Source: Antedon mediterranea (lineage: Eukaryota; Echinodermata; Crinoidea; Comatulida; Antedonidae). Taken from it: DNA of 64,000 bases. The position numbers and the translations under genes are program-made. The stretch covers positions 186,001 to 250,000 of the forward strand of contig NW_027306095.1 in the NCBI RefSeq assembly GCF_964355755.1. Direction: 5' to 3'. Below the pieces are notes generated by a model. The model worked only from the letters and a program-made list of their open reading frames with translations, had not been told where the DNA came from and searched no databases. Positions within the stretch are counted from its first letter, which is position 1, and the number at the start of each line of letters is the position of its first letter. Below are positions 1-10,706 of the stretch, one piece after another.

Positions 1-87
1 GCACTTTGATGTTTTTTTGTGAAAAGTTTCATCGAAATGCACAAAATTGTCTAAAACGTCTCTAAATGCGATTTGAAGCTATTTTGT
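1..87 (+). repeat. Canonical 87-bp monomer (representative)
   Basis: This is the first full monomer, counted from GCACTTTGATG to the base before the next GCACTTTGATG at 88. Variation among the 87-bp monomers is concentrated in a few places. These are TTTGATG versus TTTGTCG after GTGCAC; the T-tract (GTTTTTGTG, GTTTTTTTGTG, GTTTTTTTCTG); GTTTCATCG versus GTTTTTTCG; AATGCAC versus AATGCTC; AATTGTC versus AATGGTC; and ACGTCTCTAAATG, ACGTCTCCAAATG or ACGTCTGCAAATG. Combinations of these define the monomer types whose fixed order makes the HOR. Two monomers span 174 bp, a nucleosome-repeat-like length. Confidence 0.95.
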
Positions 88-134
88 GCACTTTGATGTT
101 TTTTTGTGAAAAGTTTCATCGAAATGCACAAAAT
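81..134. repeat. Intra-monomer 54-bp imperfect dyad (representative)
   Basis: Each standard monomer holds ATTTTGTGCA and, 34 bp downstream, its exact reverse complement TGCACAAAAT. Inside these arms GATG pairs with CATC and TTT with AAA, with one unpaired base on each side. The centre, a T-run then GTGTG then AAAA, can extend the pairing. The whole element could form a hairpin or cruciform. Because it recurs in almost every monomer, it also makes the two strands resemble one another, which explains paired open frames on opposite strands. Pairing is read from sequence; structure formation is inference. Confidence 0.8.
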
Positions 135-1102
135 GGTCTAAAACGTCTCTAAATGCGATTTGAAGCTATTTTGTGCACTTTGATGTTTTTTTTTGAAAAG
201 TTTCATCGAAATGCACAAAATGGTCTAAAACGTCTCTAAATGCGATTTGAAGCTATTTTGTGCACTTTGTCGTTTTTGTGTGAAAAGTTTCATCGAAATG
301 CTCAAAATGGTCTAAAACGTCTCCAAATGCGATTTGAAGCAATTTTGTGCACTTTGATGTTTTTGTGTGAAAAGTTTCATCGAAATGCACAAAATGGTCT
401 AAAACGTCTGCAAATGCGATTTGAAGCTATTTTGTGCACTTTGATGTTTTTTTGTGAAAAGTTTCATCGAAAGGCACAAAATTGTCTAAAACGTCTCTAA
501 ATGCGATTTGAAGCTATTTTGTGCACTTTGTCGTTTTTGTGTGAAAAGTTTCATCGAAATTCCCAAAATGGTCTAAAACATCTCCAAATGCGATTTGAAG
601 CAATTTTGTGCACTTTGATGTTTTTGTGTGAAAAGTTTCATCGAAATGCACAAAATGGTCTAAAACGTCTGCAAATGCGATTTGAAGCTATTTTGTGCAC
701 TTTGTCGTTTTTGTGTGAAAAGTTTTTTCGAAATGCACAAAATGGTCTAAAACGTCTCCAAATGCGATTTGAAGCAATTTTGTGCACTTTGATGTTTTGT
801 GTAATCCAGTTTCATCGAAATGTACAAAATTGTCTAAAACGTCTCTAAATGCGATTTGAAGCTATTTTGTGCACTTTGTCGTTTTTGTGTGAAAAGTTTT
901 TTAGAAATACACAAAATGGTCTAAAACGTCTCCAAATGCGATTTGAAGCAATTTTGTGCACTTTGATGTTTTGTGTAATCCAGTTTCATCGAAATGTACA
1001 AAATTGTCTAAAACGTCTCTAAATGCGATTTGAAGCTATTTTGTGCACTTTGTCGTTTTTGTGTGAAAAGTTTTTTCGAAATGCACAAAATGGTCTAAAA
1101 CG

Positions 1103-1266
1103 TCTCCAATTGCGATTTGAAGTTATTTTGTGCACTTTGATGTTTTGTGTGAAAAGTTTTATCGAAATGCTCAAAATGGTCTAAAACGGTTTCAAATGTG
1201 ATTTTAAGCACTTTGATATTTTTATGTAATCAAGTTTCATCGAAATTCACAAAATGGTCTAAAACG
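1103..1266 (+). repeat. 86-bp + 78-bp monomer pair (164-bp unit, representative)
   Basis: The 86-bp member (1103-1188) has a one-T-shorter tract (GATGTTTTGTGTG), GTTTTATCG and ends in AAAACG. The 78-bp member (1189-1266) begins GTTTCAAATG, lacks ten bases between TGATTTTAAG and CACTTTGAT, and has GTGTAATCAAG in place of GTGTGAAAAG. The two are almost always adjacent in this order, often as two successive pairs. They recur in every HOR copy and in both orientations. Their lengths (86, 78) break the 29-codon frame. The shared ten-base deletion in all 78-bp copies implies a single origin. Confidence 0.92.
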
Positions 1267-1754
1267 TCTGCAAATGCGATTTAAAGCTATTTTGTGCACT
1301 TTAATGTTTTGTGTGAAAAGTTTTATCGAAATTCTCAAAATGGTCTAAAACGGTTTCAAATGTGATTTTAAGCACTTTGATGTTTTTGTGTAATCAAGTT
1401 TCATCGAAATGCACAAAATGGTTTAAAACGTCTGCAAATGCGATTTGAAGCTATTTTGTGCACTTTGATGTTTTTGTGTGAAAAGTTTCATCGAAATGCA
1501 CAAAATTGTCTAAAACGTCTCCAAATACGATATTAACCTATTTTGTGCACTTTGATGTTTTTGTGTGAAAAGTTTCATCGAAATGCACAAAATGGTCTAA
1601 AACGTCTGCAAATGCGATTTGAAGCTATTTTGTGCACTTTGTCGTTTTTGTGTGAAAAGTTTCATCGAAATGCTCAAAATGGTCTAAAACGTCTCCAAAT
1701 GCGATTTGAAGCAATTTTGTGCACTTTGATGTTTTTGTGTGAAAAGTTTCATCG

Positions 1755-1780
1755 AAATGCACAAAATGGTCTCTAAAACG
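1755..1780 (+). repeat. 89-bp monomer with CT insertion (HOR marker, representative)
   Basis: AATGGTCTCTAAAACG carries an extra CT relative to AATGGTCTAAAACG, giving an 89-bp monomer. The same insertion is seen near 1771, 4883, 8487, 12283, 14700, 17707, 20210, 25456, 27961, 32956 and 35461, one per head segment of the HOR. I did not see it after 38.6 kb. It therefore separates domain I from the rearranged domain II and ends the local open frame in each copy. Confidence 0.85.
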
Positions 1781-2454
1781 TCTGCAAATGCGATTTGAAG
1801 CTATTTTGTGCACTTTGTCGTTTTTGTGTGAAAAGTTTTTTCGAAATGCACAAAATGGTCTAAAACGTCTCCAAATGCGATTTGAAGCAATTTTGTGCAC
1901 TTTGATGTTTTGTGTAATCCATTTTCATCGAAATGTACAAAATTGTCTAAAACGTCTCTAAATGCGATTTGAAGCTATTTTGTGCACTTTGTCGTTTTTG
2001 TGTGAAAAGTTTTTTCGAAATGCACAAAATGGTCTAAAACGTCTCCAATTGCGATTTGAAGTTATTTTGTGCACTTTGATGTTTTGTGTGAAAAGTTTTA
2101 TCGAAATGCTCAAAATGGTCTAAAACGGTTTCAAATGTGATTTTAAGCACTTTGATATTTTTGTATAATCAAGTTAAATCGAAATAGACAAAATGGTCTA
2201 AAACGTCTGCAAATGCGATTTAAAGCTATTTTGTGCACTTTAATGTTTTGTGTGAAAAGTTTTATCGAAATTCTCAAAATGGTCTAAAACGGTTTCAAAT
2301 GTGATTTTAAGCACTTTGATGTTTTTGTGTAATCAAGTTTCATCGAAAAGCACAAAATGGTTTAAAACGTCTGCAAACGCGATTTGAAGCTATTTTGTGC
2401 ACTTTGATGTTTTTGTGTGAAAAGTTTCATCGAAATGCACAAAATTGTCTAAAA

Positions 2455-2545
2455 CGTTTCCAAATACGATATTAAGCTATTGTATGCACTTTGATGTTTT
2501 TGAGTGAAAAGTTTTTTCGAAATGCACAAAATGGTCTAAAACGTC
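2455..2545 (+). repeat. Diverged-core monomer with TACGATATTAAG (HOR marker, representative)
   Basis: In this type AAATGCGATTTGAAGC is replaced by AAATACGATATTAAGC. It is followed either by TATTGTATGCAC with TTTTTGAGTG (near 2465, 3140, 5577, 9180, 12977, 15393, 18400, 21157, 22876, 23550, 26150, 28657, 30376, 31050, 33650, 36155, 38282, 42045, 47324, 48624, 49308, 52636, 56305 and 58543), or by the normal TATTTTGTGCAC (near 4635, 6965, 8240, 12035, 14455, 17460, 19965, 25210, 27718, 32710 and 35216). Minus copies lie near 44170, 61150 and 61778. The copy near 37615 has lost six bases. Confidence 0.85.
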
Positions 2546-5500
2546 TCCAAATGCGATTTGAAGCTATTTTGTGCACTTTGATGTTTTTTTCTGAAAAGTT
2601 TCATCGAAATGCACAAAATGGTCTAAAACGTCTCTAAATGCGATTTGAAGCTATTTTGTGCACTTTGATGTTTTTGTGTGAAAAGTTTCATCGAAATGCA
2701 CAAAATGGTCTAAAACGTCTCTAAATGCGATTTGAAGTTATTTTGTGCACTTTGATGTTTTGTGTGAAAAGTTTTATCGAAATGCTCAAAATGGTCTAAA
2801 ACGGTTTCAAATGTGATTTTAAGCACTTTGATATTTTTGTGTAATCAAGTTTCATCGAAATGCACAAAATGGTCTAAAACGTCTCCAAATGCGATTTGAA
2901 GCTATTTTGTGCACTTTAATGTTTTGTGTGAAAAGTTTTATCGAAATTCTCAAAATGGTCTAAAACGGTTTCAAATGTGATTTTAAGCACTTTGATGTTT
3001 TTGTGTAATCAAGTTTCATCGAAATGCACAAAATGGTTTAAAACGTCTGCAAATGCGATTTGAAGCTATTTTGTGCACTTTGAAGTTTTTGTGTGAAAAG
3101 TTTCATCGAAATGCACAAAATTGTCTAAAACGTTTCCAAATACGATATTAAGCTATTGTATGCACTTTGATGTTTTTGAGTGAAAAGTTTTTTCGAAATG
3201 CACAAAATGGTCTAAAACGTCTCCAAATGCGATTTGGAGCTCTTTTGTGCACTTTGATATTTTGTGTAAAAAGTTTGCTATTTTGTGCACTTTAATGTTT
3301 TGTGTGAAAAGTTTTATCGAAATGCTCAAAATTGTCTAAAACGGTTTCAAATGTGATTTTAAGCACTTTGATATTTTTGTGTAATCAAGTTTTTTCGAAA
3401 TGCACAACATGGTCTAAAACGTCTCCAAATGCGATTTGAAGCTATTTTGTGCACTTTGATGTTTTTGTGTGAAAAGTTTCATCGAAATGCACAAAATGGT
3501 CTAAAACGTCTCTAAATGCGATTTAAAGCTATTTTGTGCACTTTGTCGTTTTTGTGTGAAAAGTTTCATCGAAATGCTCAAAATGGTCTAAAACGTCTCC
3601 AAATGCGATTTGAAGCAATTTTGTGCACTTTGATGTTTTTGTGTGAAAAGTTTCATCGAAATGCACAAAATGGTCTAAAACGTCTGCAAATGCGATTTGA
3701 AGCTATTTTGTGCACTTTGATGTTTTTTTGTGAAAAGTTTCATCGAAAGGCACAAAATTGTCTAAAACGTCTCTAAATGCGATTTGAAGCTATTTTGTGC
3801 ACTTTGTCGTTTTTGTGTGAAAAGTTTCATCGAAATTCCCAAAATGGTCTAAAACATCTCCAAATGCGATTTGAAGCAATTTTGTGCACTTTGATGTTTT
3901 TGTGTGAAAAGTTTCATCGAAATGCACAAAATGGTCTAAAACGTCTGCAAATGCGATTTGAAGCTATTTTGTGCACTTTGTCGTTTTTGTGTGAAAAGTT
4001 TTTTCGAAATGCACAAAATGGTCTAAAACGTCTCCAAATGCGATTTGAAGCAATTTTGTGCACTTTGATGTTTTGTGTAATCCAGTTTCATCGAAATGTA
4101 CAAAATTGTCTAAAACGTCTCTAAATGCGATTTGAAGCTATTTTGTGCACTTTGTCGTTTTTGTGTGAAAAGTTTTTTCGAAATGCACAAAATGGTCTAA
4201 AACGTCTCCAAATGCGATTTGAAGCAATTTTGTGCACTTTGATGTTTTGTGTAATCCAATTTCATCGAAATGTACAAAATTGTCTAAAACGTCTCTAAAT
4301 GCGATTTGAAGCTATTTTGTGCACTTTGTCGTTTTTGTGTGAAAAGTTTTTTCGAAATGCACAAAATGGTCTAAAACGTCTCCAATTGCGATTTGAAGTT
4401 ATTTTGTGCACTTTGATGTTTTGTGTGAAAAGTTTTATCGAAATGCTCAAAATGGTCTAAAACGGTTTCAAATGTGATTTTAAGCACTTTGATATTTTTG
4501 TGTAATCAAGTTTCATCGAAATGCACAAAATGGTTTAAAACGTCTGCAAATGCGATTTGAAGCTATTTTGTGCACTTTGATGTTTTTGTGTGAAAAGTTT
4601 CATCGAAATGCACAAAATTGTCTAAAACGTCTCCAAATACGATATTAAGCTATTTTGTGCACTTTGATGTTTTTGTGTGAAAAGTTTCATCGAAATGCAC
4701 AAAATGGTCTAAAACGTCTGCAAATGCGATTTGAAGCTATTTTGTGCACTTTGTCGTTTTTGTGTGAAAAGTTTCATCGAAATGCTCAAAATGGTCTAAA
4801 ACGTCTCCAAATGCGATTTGAAGCAATTTTGTGCACTTTGATGTTTTTGTGTGAAAAGTTTCATCGAAATGCACAAAATGGTCTCTAAAACGTCTGCAAA
4901 TGCGATTTGAAGCTATTTTGTGCACTTTGTCGTTTTTGTGTGAAAAGTTTTTTCGAAATGCACAAAATGGTCTAAAACGTCTCCAAATGCGATTTGAAGC
5001 AATTTTGTGCACTTTGATGTTTTGTGTAATCCAGTTTCATCGAAATGTACAAAATTGTCTAAAACGTCTCTAAATGCGATTTGAAGCTATTTTGTGCACT
5101 TTGTCGTTTTTGTGTGAAAAGTTTTTTCGAAATGCACAAAATGGTCTAAAACGTCTCCAATTGCGATTTGAAGTTATTTTGTGCACTTTGATGTTTTGTG
5201 TGAAAAGTTTTATCGAAATGCTCAAAATGGTCTAAAACGGTTTCAAATGTGATTTTAAGCACTTTGATATTTTTGTATAATCAAGTTAAATCGAAATGCA
5301 CAAAATGGTCTAAAACGTCTGCAAATGCGATTTAAAGCTATTTTGTGCACTTTAATGTTTTGTGTGAAAAGTTTTATCGAAATTCTCAAAATGGTCTAAA
5401 ACGGTTTCAAATGTGATTTTAAGCACTTTGATGTTTTTGTGTAATCAAGTTTCATCGAAATGCACTAAATGGTTTAAAACGTCTGCAAATGCGATTTGAA

Positions 5501-5684
5501 GCTATTTTGTGCACTTTGATGTTTTTGTGTGAAAAGTTTCATCGAAATGCACAAAATTGTCTAAAACGTCTCCAAATACGATATTAAGCTATTGTATGCA
5601 CTTTGATGTTTTTGAGTGAAAAGTTTTTTCGAAATGCACAAAATGGTCTAAAACGTCTCCAAATGCGATTTGGAGCTCTTTTGT

Positions 5685-5722
5685 GCACTTTGATGTTTTG
5701 TGTAAAAAGTTTGCTATTTTGT
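5685..5722 (+). repeat. 38-bp truncated monomer marking the HOR (representative of 20)
   Basis: A GCACTTTGATG start is followed after only 38 bp by the next GCACTTTAATG, because GTGTAAAAAGTTT joins directly to GCTATTTTGTG. About 49 bp, from CATCGAAATG to the following GATTTGAA, are absent. The identical joint occurs at plus-strand positions near 3268, 5704, 9308, 13105, 18528, 23679, 26279, 31179, 33779, 38411, 42173, 47440, 49429, 52764, 56434 and 58676. It occurs on the minus strand near 61014, 61641, 63118 and 63580. In most copies the preceding base string is GATTTGGAGCTC, a SacI-type site. The copies at 52764 and 56434 have lost that site. Confidence 0.93.
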
Positions 5723-5910
5723 GCACTTTAATGTTTTGTGTGAAAAGTTTTATCGAAATACTCAAAATTGTCTAAAACGGTTTCAAATGTGATTTTAAGC
5801 ACTTTGATATTTTTGTGTAATCAAGTTTTTTCGAAATGCACAACATGGTCTAAAACGTCTCCAAATGCGATTTGAAGCTATTTTGTGCACTTTGATGTTT
5901 TTGTGTGAAA

Positions 5911-8286
5911 AGTTTATTCGAAATGCACAAAATGGTCTAAAACGTCTCCAAATGCGATTTGAAGTTATTTTGTGCACTTTGATGTTTTGTGTGAAAAGTT
6001 TTATCGAAATGCTCAAAATGGTCTAAAACGGTTTCAAATGTGATTTTAAGCCCTTTGATATTTTTGTGTAATCAAGTTTCATCGAAATGCTCAAAATGGT
6101 CTAAAACGTCTCCAAATGCGATTTGAAGCTATTTTGTGCACTTTGATGTTTTTTTGTGAAAAGTTTCATCGAAATGCACAAAATGGTCTAAAACGTCTCT
6201 AAATGCGATTTGAAGCTATTTTGTGCACTTTGATGTTTTTTTGTGAAAAGTTTCATCGAAATGCACAAAATTGTCTAAAACGTCTCTAAATGCGATTTGA
6301 AGCTATTTTGTGCACTTTGTCGTTTTTGTGTGAAAAGTTTCATCGAAATGCTCAAAATGGTCTAAAACGTCTCCAAATGCGATTTGAAGCAATTTTGTGC
6401 ACTTTGATGTTTTTGTGTGAAAAGTTTCATCGAAATGCACAAAATGGTCTAAAACGTCTGCAAATGCGATTTGAAGCTATTTTGTGCACTTTGTCGTTTT
6501 TGTGTGAAAAGTTTTTTCGAAATGCACAAAATGGTCTAAAACGTCTCCAATTGCGATTTGAAGTTATTTTGTGCACTTTGATGTTTTGTGTGAAAAGTTT
6601 TATCGAAATGCTCAAAATGGTCTAAAACGGTTTCAAATGTGATTTTAAGCACTTTGATATTTTTGTGTAATCAAGTTTCATCGAAATGCACAAAATGGTC
6701 TAAAACGTCTGCAAATGCGATTTAAAGCTATTTTGTGCACTTTAATATTTTGTGTGAAAAGTTTTATCGAAATTCTCAAAATGGTCTAAAACGGTTTCAA
6801 ATGTGATTTTAAGCACTTTGATGTTTTTGTGTAATCAAGTTTCATCGAAATGCACAAAATGGTTTAAAACGTCTGCAAATGCGATTTGAAGCTATTTTGT
6901 GCACTTTGATGTTTTTGTGTGAAAAGTTTCCTCGAAATGCACAAAATTGTCTAAAACGTCTCCAAATACGATATTAAGCTATTTTGTGCACTTTGATGTT
7001 TTTGTGTGAAAAGTTTATTCGAAATGCACAAAATGGTCTAAAACGTCTCCAAATGCGATTTGAAGTTATTTTGTGCACTTTGATGTTTTGTGTGAAAAGT
7101 TTTATCGAAATGCTCAAAATGGTCTAAAACGGTTTCAAATGTGATTTTAAGCACTTTGATATTTTTGTGTAATCAAGTTTCATCGAAATGCTCAAAATGG
7201 TCTAAAACGTCTCCAAATGCGATTTGAAGCTATTTTGTGCACTTTGATGTTTTTTTGTGAAAAGTTTCATCGAAATGCACAAAATGGTCTAAAACGTCTC
7301 TAAATGCGATTTGAAGCTATTTTGTGCACTTTGATGTTTTTGTGTGAAAAGTTTCATCGAAATGCACAAAATGGTCTAAAACGTCTCTAAATGCGATTTG
7401 AAGCTATTTTGTGCACTTTGATGTTTTTTTGTGAAAAGTTTCATCGAAATGCACAAAATGGTCTAAAACGTCTCTAAATGCGATTTGAAGCTATTTTGTG
7501 CACTTTGATGTTTTTTTGTGAAAAGTTTCATCGAAATGCACAAAATTGTCTAAAACGTCTCTAAATGCGATTTGAAGCTATTTTGTGCACTTTGTCGTTT
7601 TTGTGTGAAAAGTTTCATCGAAATGCTCAAAATGGTCTAAAACGTCTCCAAATGCGATTTGAAGCAATTTTGTGCACTTTGATGTTTTTGTGTGAAAAGT
7701 TTCATCGAAATGCACAAAATGGTCTAAAACGTCTGCAAATGCGATTTGAAGCTATTTTGTGCACTTTGTCGTTTTTGTGTGAAAAGTTTTTTCGAAATGC
7801 ACAAAATGGTCTAAAACGTCTCCAATTGCGATTTGAAGTTATTTTGTGCACTTTGATGTTTTGTGTGAAAAGTTTTATCGAAATGCTCAAAATGGTCTAA
7901 AACGGTTTCAAATGTGATTTTAAGCACTTTGATATTTTTGTGTAATCAAGTTTCATCGAAATGCACAAAATGGTCTAAAACGTCTGCAAATGCGATTTAA
8001 AGCTATTTTGTGCACTTTAATATTTTGTGTGAAAAGTTTTATCGAAATTCTCAAAATGGTCTAAAACGGTTTCAAATGTGATTTTAAGCACTTTGATGTT
8101 TTTGTGTAATCAAGTTTCATCGAAATGCACAAAATGGTTTAAAACGTCTGCAAATGCGATTTGAAGCTATTTTGTGCACTTTGATGTTTTTGTGTGAAAA
8201 GTTTCCTCGAAATGCACAAAATTGTCTAAAACGTCTCCAAATACGATATTAAGCTATTTTGTGCACTTTGATGTTTTTGTGTGAAA
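5911..8286 (+). repeat. Local tandem duplication, ~1.1 kb (second copy ~1.28 kb)
   Basis: AGTTTATTCG at 5,911 recurs at 7,012, an offset of 1,101 bp. After about 7,320 the offset becomes 1,275 because the second copy gained two 87-bp monomers (174 bp). Variants shared by both copies but rare elsewhere (TTTAATATTTTG and TTTCCTCG) show that the block was copied after those changes arose. Confidence 0.85.
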
Positions 8287-10706
8287 AGTTTCATCGAAAT
8301 GCACAAAATGGTCTAAAACGTCTGCAAATGCGATTTGAAGCTATTTTGTGCACTTTGTCGTTTTTGTGTGAAAAGTTTCATCGAAATGCTCAAAATGGTC
8401 TAAAACGTCTCCAAATGCGATTTGAAGCAATTTTGTGCACTTTGATGTTTTTGTGTGAAAAGTTTCATCGAAATGCACAAAATGGTCTCTAAAACGTCTG
8501 CAAATGCGATTTGAAGCTATTTTGTGCACTTTGTCGTTTTTGTGTGAAAAGTTTTTTCGAAATGCACAAAATGGTCTAAAACGTCTCCAAATGCGATTTG
8601 AAGCAATTTTGTGCACTTTGATGTTTTGTGTAATCCAGTTTCATCGAAATGTACAAAATTGTCTAAAACGTCTCTAAATGCGATTTGAAGCTATTTTGTG
8701 CACTTTGTCGTTTTTGTGTGAAAAGTTTTTTCGAAATGCACAAAATGGTCTAAAACGTCTCCAATTGCGATTTGAAGTTATTTTGTGCACTTTGATGTTT
8801 TGTGTGAAAAGTTTTATCGAAATGCTCAAAATGGTCTAAAACGGTTTCAAATGTGATTTTAAGCACTTTGATATTTTTGTATAATCAAGTTAAATCGAAA
8901 TGCACAAAATGGTCTAAAACGTCTGCAAATGCGATTTAAAGCTATTTTGTGCACTTTAATGTTTTGTGTGAAAAGTTTTATCGAAATTCTCAAAATGGTC
9001 TAAAACGGTTTCAAATGTGATTTTAAGCACTTTGATGTTTTTGTGTAATCAAGTTTCATCGAAATGCACTAAATGGTTTAAAACGTCTGCAAATGCGATT
9101 TGAAGCTATTTTGTGCACTTTGATGTTTTTGTGTGAAAAGTTTCATCGAAATGCACAAAATTGTCTAAAACGTCTCCAAATACGATATTAAGCTATTGTA
9201 TGCACTTTGATGTTTTTGAGTGAAAAGTTTTTTCGAAATGCACAAAATGGTCTAAAACGTCTCCAAATGCGATTTGGAGCTCTTTTGTGCACTTTGATGT
9301 TTTGTGTAAAAAGTTTGCTATTTTGTGCACTTTAATGTTTTGTGTGAAAAGTTTTATCGAAATGCACAAAATGGTCTAAAACGTCTCTAAATGCGATTTG
9401 AAGCTATTTTGTGCACTTTGATGTTTTTGTGTGAAAAGTTTCATCGAAATGCACAAAATGGTCTAAAACGTCTCTAAATGCGATTTGAAGCTATTTTGTG
9501 CACTTTGATGTTTTTTTGTGAAAAGTTTCATCGAAATGCACAAAATGGTCTAAAACGTCTCTAAATGCGATTTGAAGCTATTTTGTGCACTTTGATGTTT
9601 TTTTGTGAAAAGTTTCATCGAAATGCACAAAATTGTCTAAAACGTCTCTAAATGCGATTTGAAGCTATTTTGTGCACTTTGTCGTTTTTGTGTGAAAAGT
9701 TTCATCGAAATGCACAAAATGGTCTAAAACGTCTGCAAATGCGATTTGAAGCTATTTTGTGCACTTTGTCGTTTTTGTGTGAAAAGTTTTTTCGAAATGC
9801 ACAAAATGGTCTAAAACGTCTCCAATTGCGATTTGAAGTTATTTTGTGCACTTTGATGTTTTGTGTGAAAAGTTTTATCGAAATGCTCAAAATGGTCTAA
9901 AACGGTTTCAAATGTGATTTTAAGCACTTTGATATTTTTGTGTAATCAAGTTTCATCGAAATGCACAAAATGGTCTAAAACGTCTGCAAATGCGATTTAA
10001 AGCTATTTTGTGCACTTTAATGTTTTGTGTGAAAAGTTTTATCGAAATTTTCAAAATGGTCTAAAACGGTTTCAAATGTGATTTTAAGCACTTTGATGTT
10101 TTTGTGTAATCAAGTTTCATTGAAAATCACTAAAAGGTCTAGAACCTCTGCAAATGCAATTTAAAGCTATTTTGTGCACTTTAATGTTTTCTGTGAAAAG
10201 TTTTATCGAAATTCTCAAAATGGTCTAAAACGGTTTCAAATGTGATTTTAAGCACTTTGATGTTTTTGTGTAATCAAGTTTTTTCGAAATGCACAACATG
10301 GTCTAAAACGTCTCCAAATGCGATTTGAAGCTATTTTGTGCACTTTGATGTTTTTGTGTGAAAAGTTTCAATGAAATGCACAAAATGGTCTAAAACGTCT
10401 CTAAATGCGATTTGAAGCTATTTTGTGCACTTTGTCGTTTTTGTGTGAAAAGTTTCATCGAAATGCTCAAAATGGTCTAAAACGTCTCCAAATGCGATTT
10501 GAAGCTATTTTGTGCACTTTGATGTTTTTTTCTGAAAAGTTTCATCGAAATGCACAAAATGGTCTAAAACGTCTCTAAATGCGATTTGAAGCTATTTTGT
10601 GCACTTTGATGTTTTTGTGTGAAAAGTTTCATCGAAATGCACAAAATGGTCTAAAACGTCTCTAAATGCGATTTGAAGCTATTTTGTGCACTTTGATGTT
10701 TTTTTG

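Larger units (their letters stand above)
1..193 (+). repeat. Tail end of an HOR copy that starts before the window
   Basis: These bases align with 15,937-16,129, the end of a later HOR copy, at the same constant offset (15,936) that continues into the next copy. They consist of monomers of the GTTTTTTTGTG type. The monomer near 180-200 has an extended T-run (TGATGTTTTTTTTTTGAAAAG region) that I saw again only near 42,621. Confidence 0.8.
194..3469 (+). repeat. HOR copy a, 3,276 bp, internally deleted
   Basis: The first ~1.9 kb match 16,130-18,090 at offset 15,936 and share rare variants with it: AGTTTTTTAG near 899/16,835, ATCGAAATTCAC near 1,236/17,172, and TCCATTTTCATCG near 1,919/17,855. 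From about 2,180 onward the match jumps to 22,591-23,880 at offset 20,411, sharing AAATAGACAAAATGG and GCAAACGCG. The copy is therefore a head joined to a tail, missing about 4,475 bp present in copy d. The join lies inside a stretch where both parents are alike, around the TTGTATAATCAAGTTAAATC monomer, as expected for unequal exchange. Confidence 0.85.
3470..10706 (+). repeat. HOR copy b, 7,237 bp
   Basis: The start register corresponds to 10,707 at offset 7,237. Beyond about 4,500 the offset to copy c becomes 7,401, because copy c has an additional 86+78 bp pair. This copy contains two truncated 38-bp monomers (near 5,704 and 9,308), because an internal block is duplicated (see 5,911-8,300). 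Private or rare variants include TTTCCTCG near 6,926 and 8,201 and TTTAATATTTTG near 6,741 and 8,016. Around 10,110-10,200 lies a slightly decayed stretch (CATTGAAAATCACTAAAAGG, CTAGAACC, TTTTCTGTG). Confidence 0.85.

Noticed and set aside
240-848. Tandem open frames with a 29-residue repeat (MRFEAILCTL...) as a repeat-protein gene family
   Set aside because: The frame follows only from the 87-bp monomer. It is broken by 86-, 78- and 89-bp monomers and by the common CTCTAAATG variant. It has no promoter or start context, recurs without selection for coding, and is mirrored on the opposite strand.
1625-1900. Minus-strand open frames (MHKIASNRI..., MSISIKLFT...)
   Set aside because: They are shadows of the same monomers on the other strand, favoured by the internal dyad, and vary with monomer type rather than as conserved proteins.
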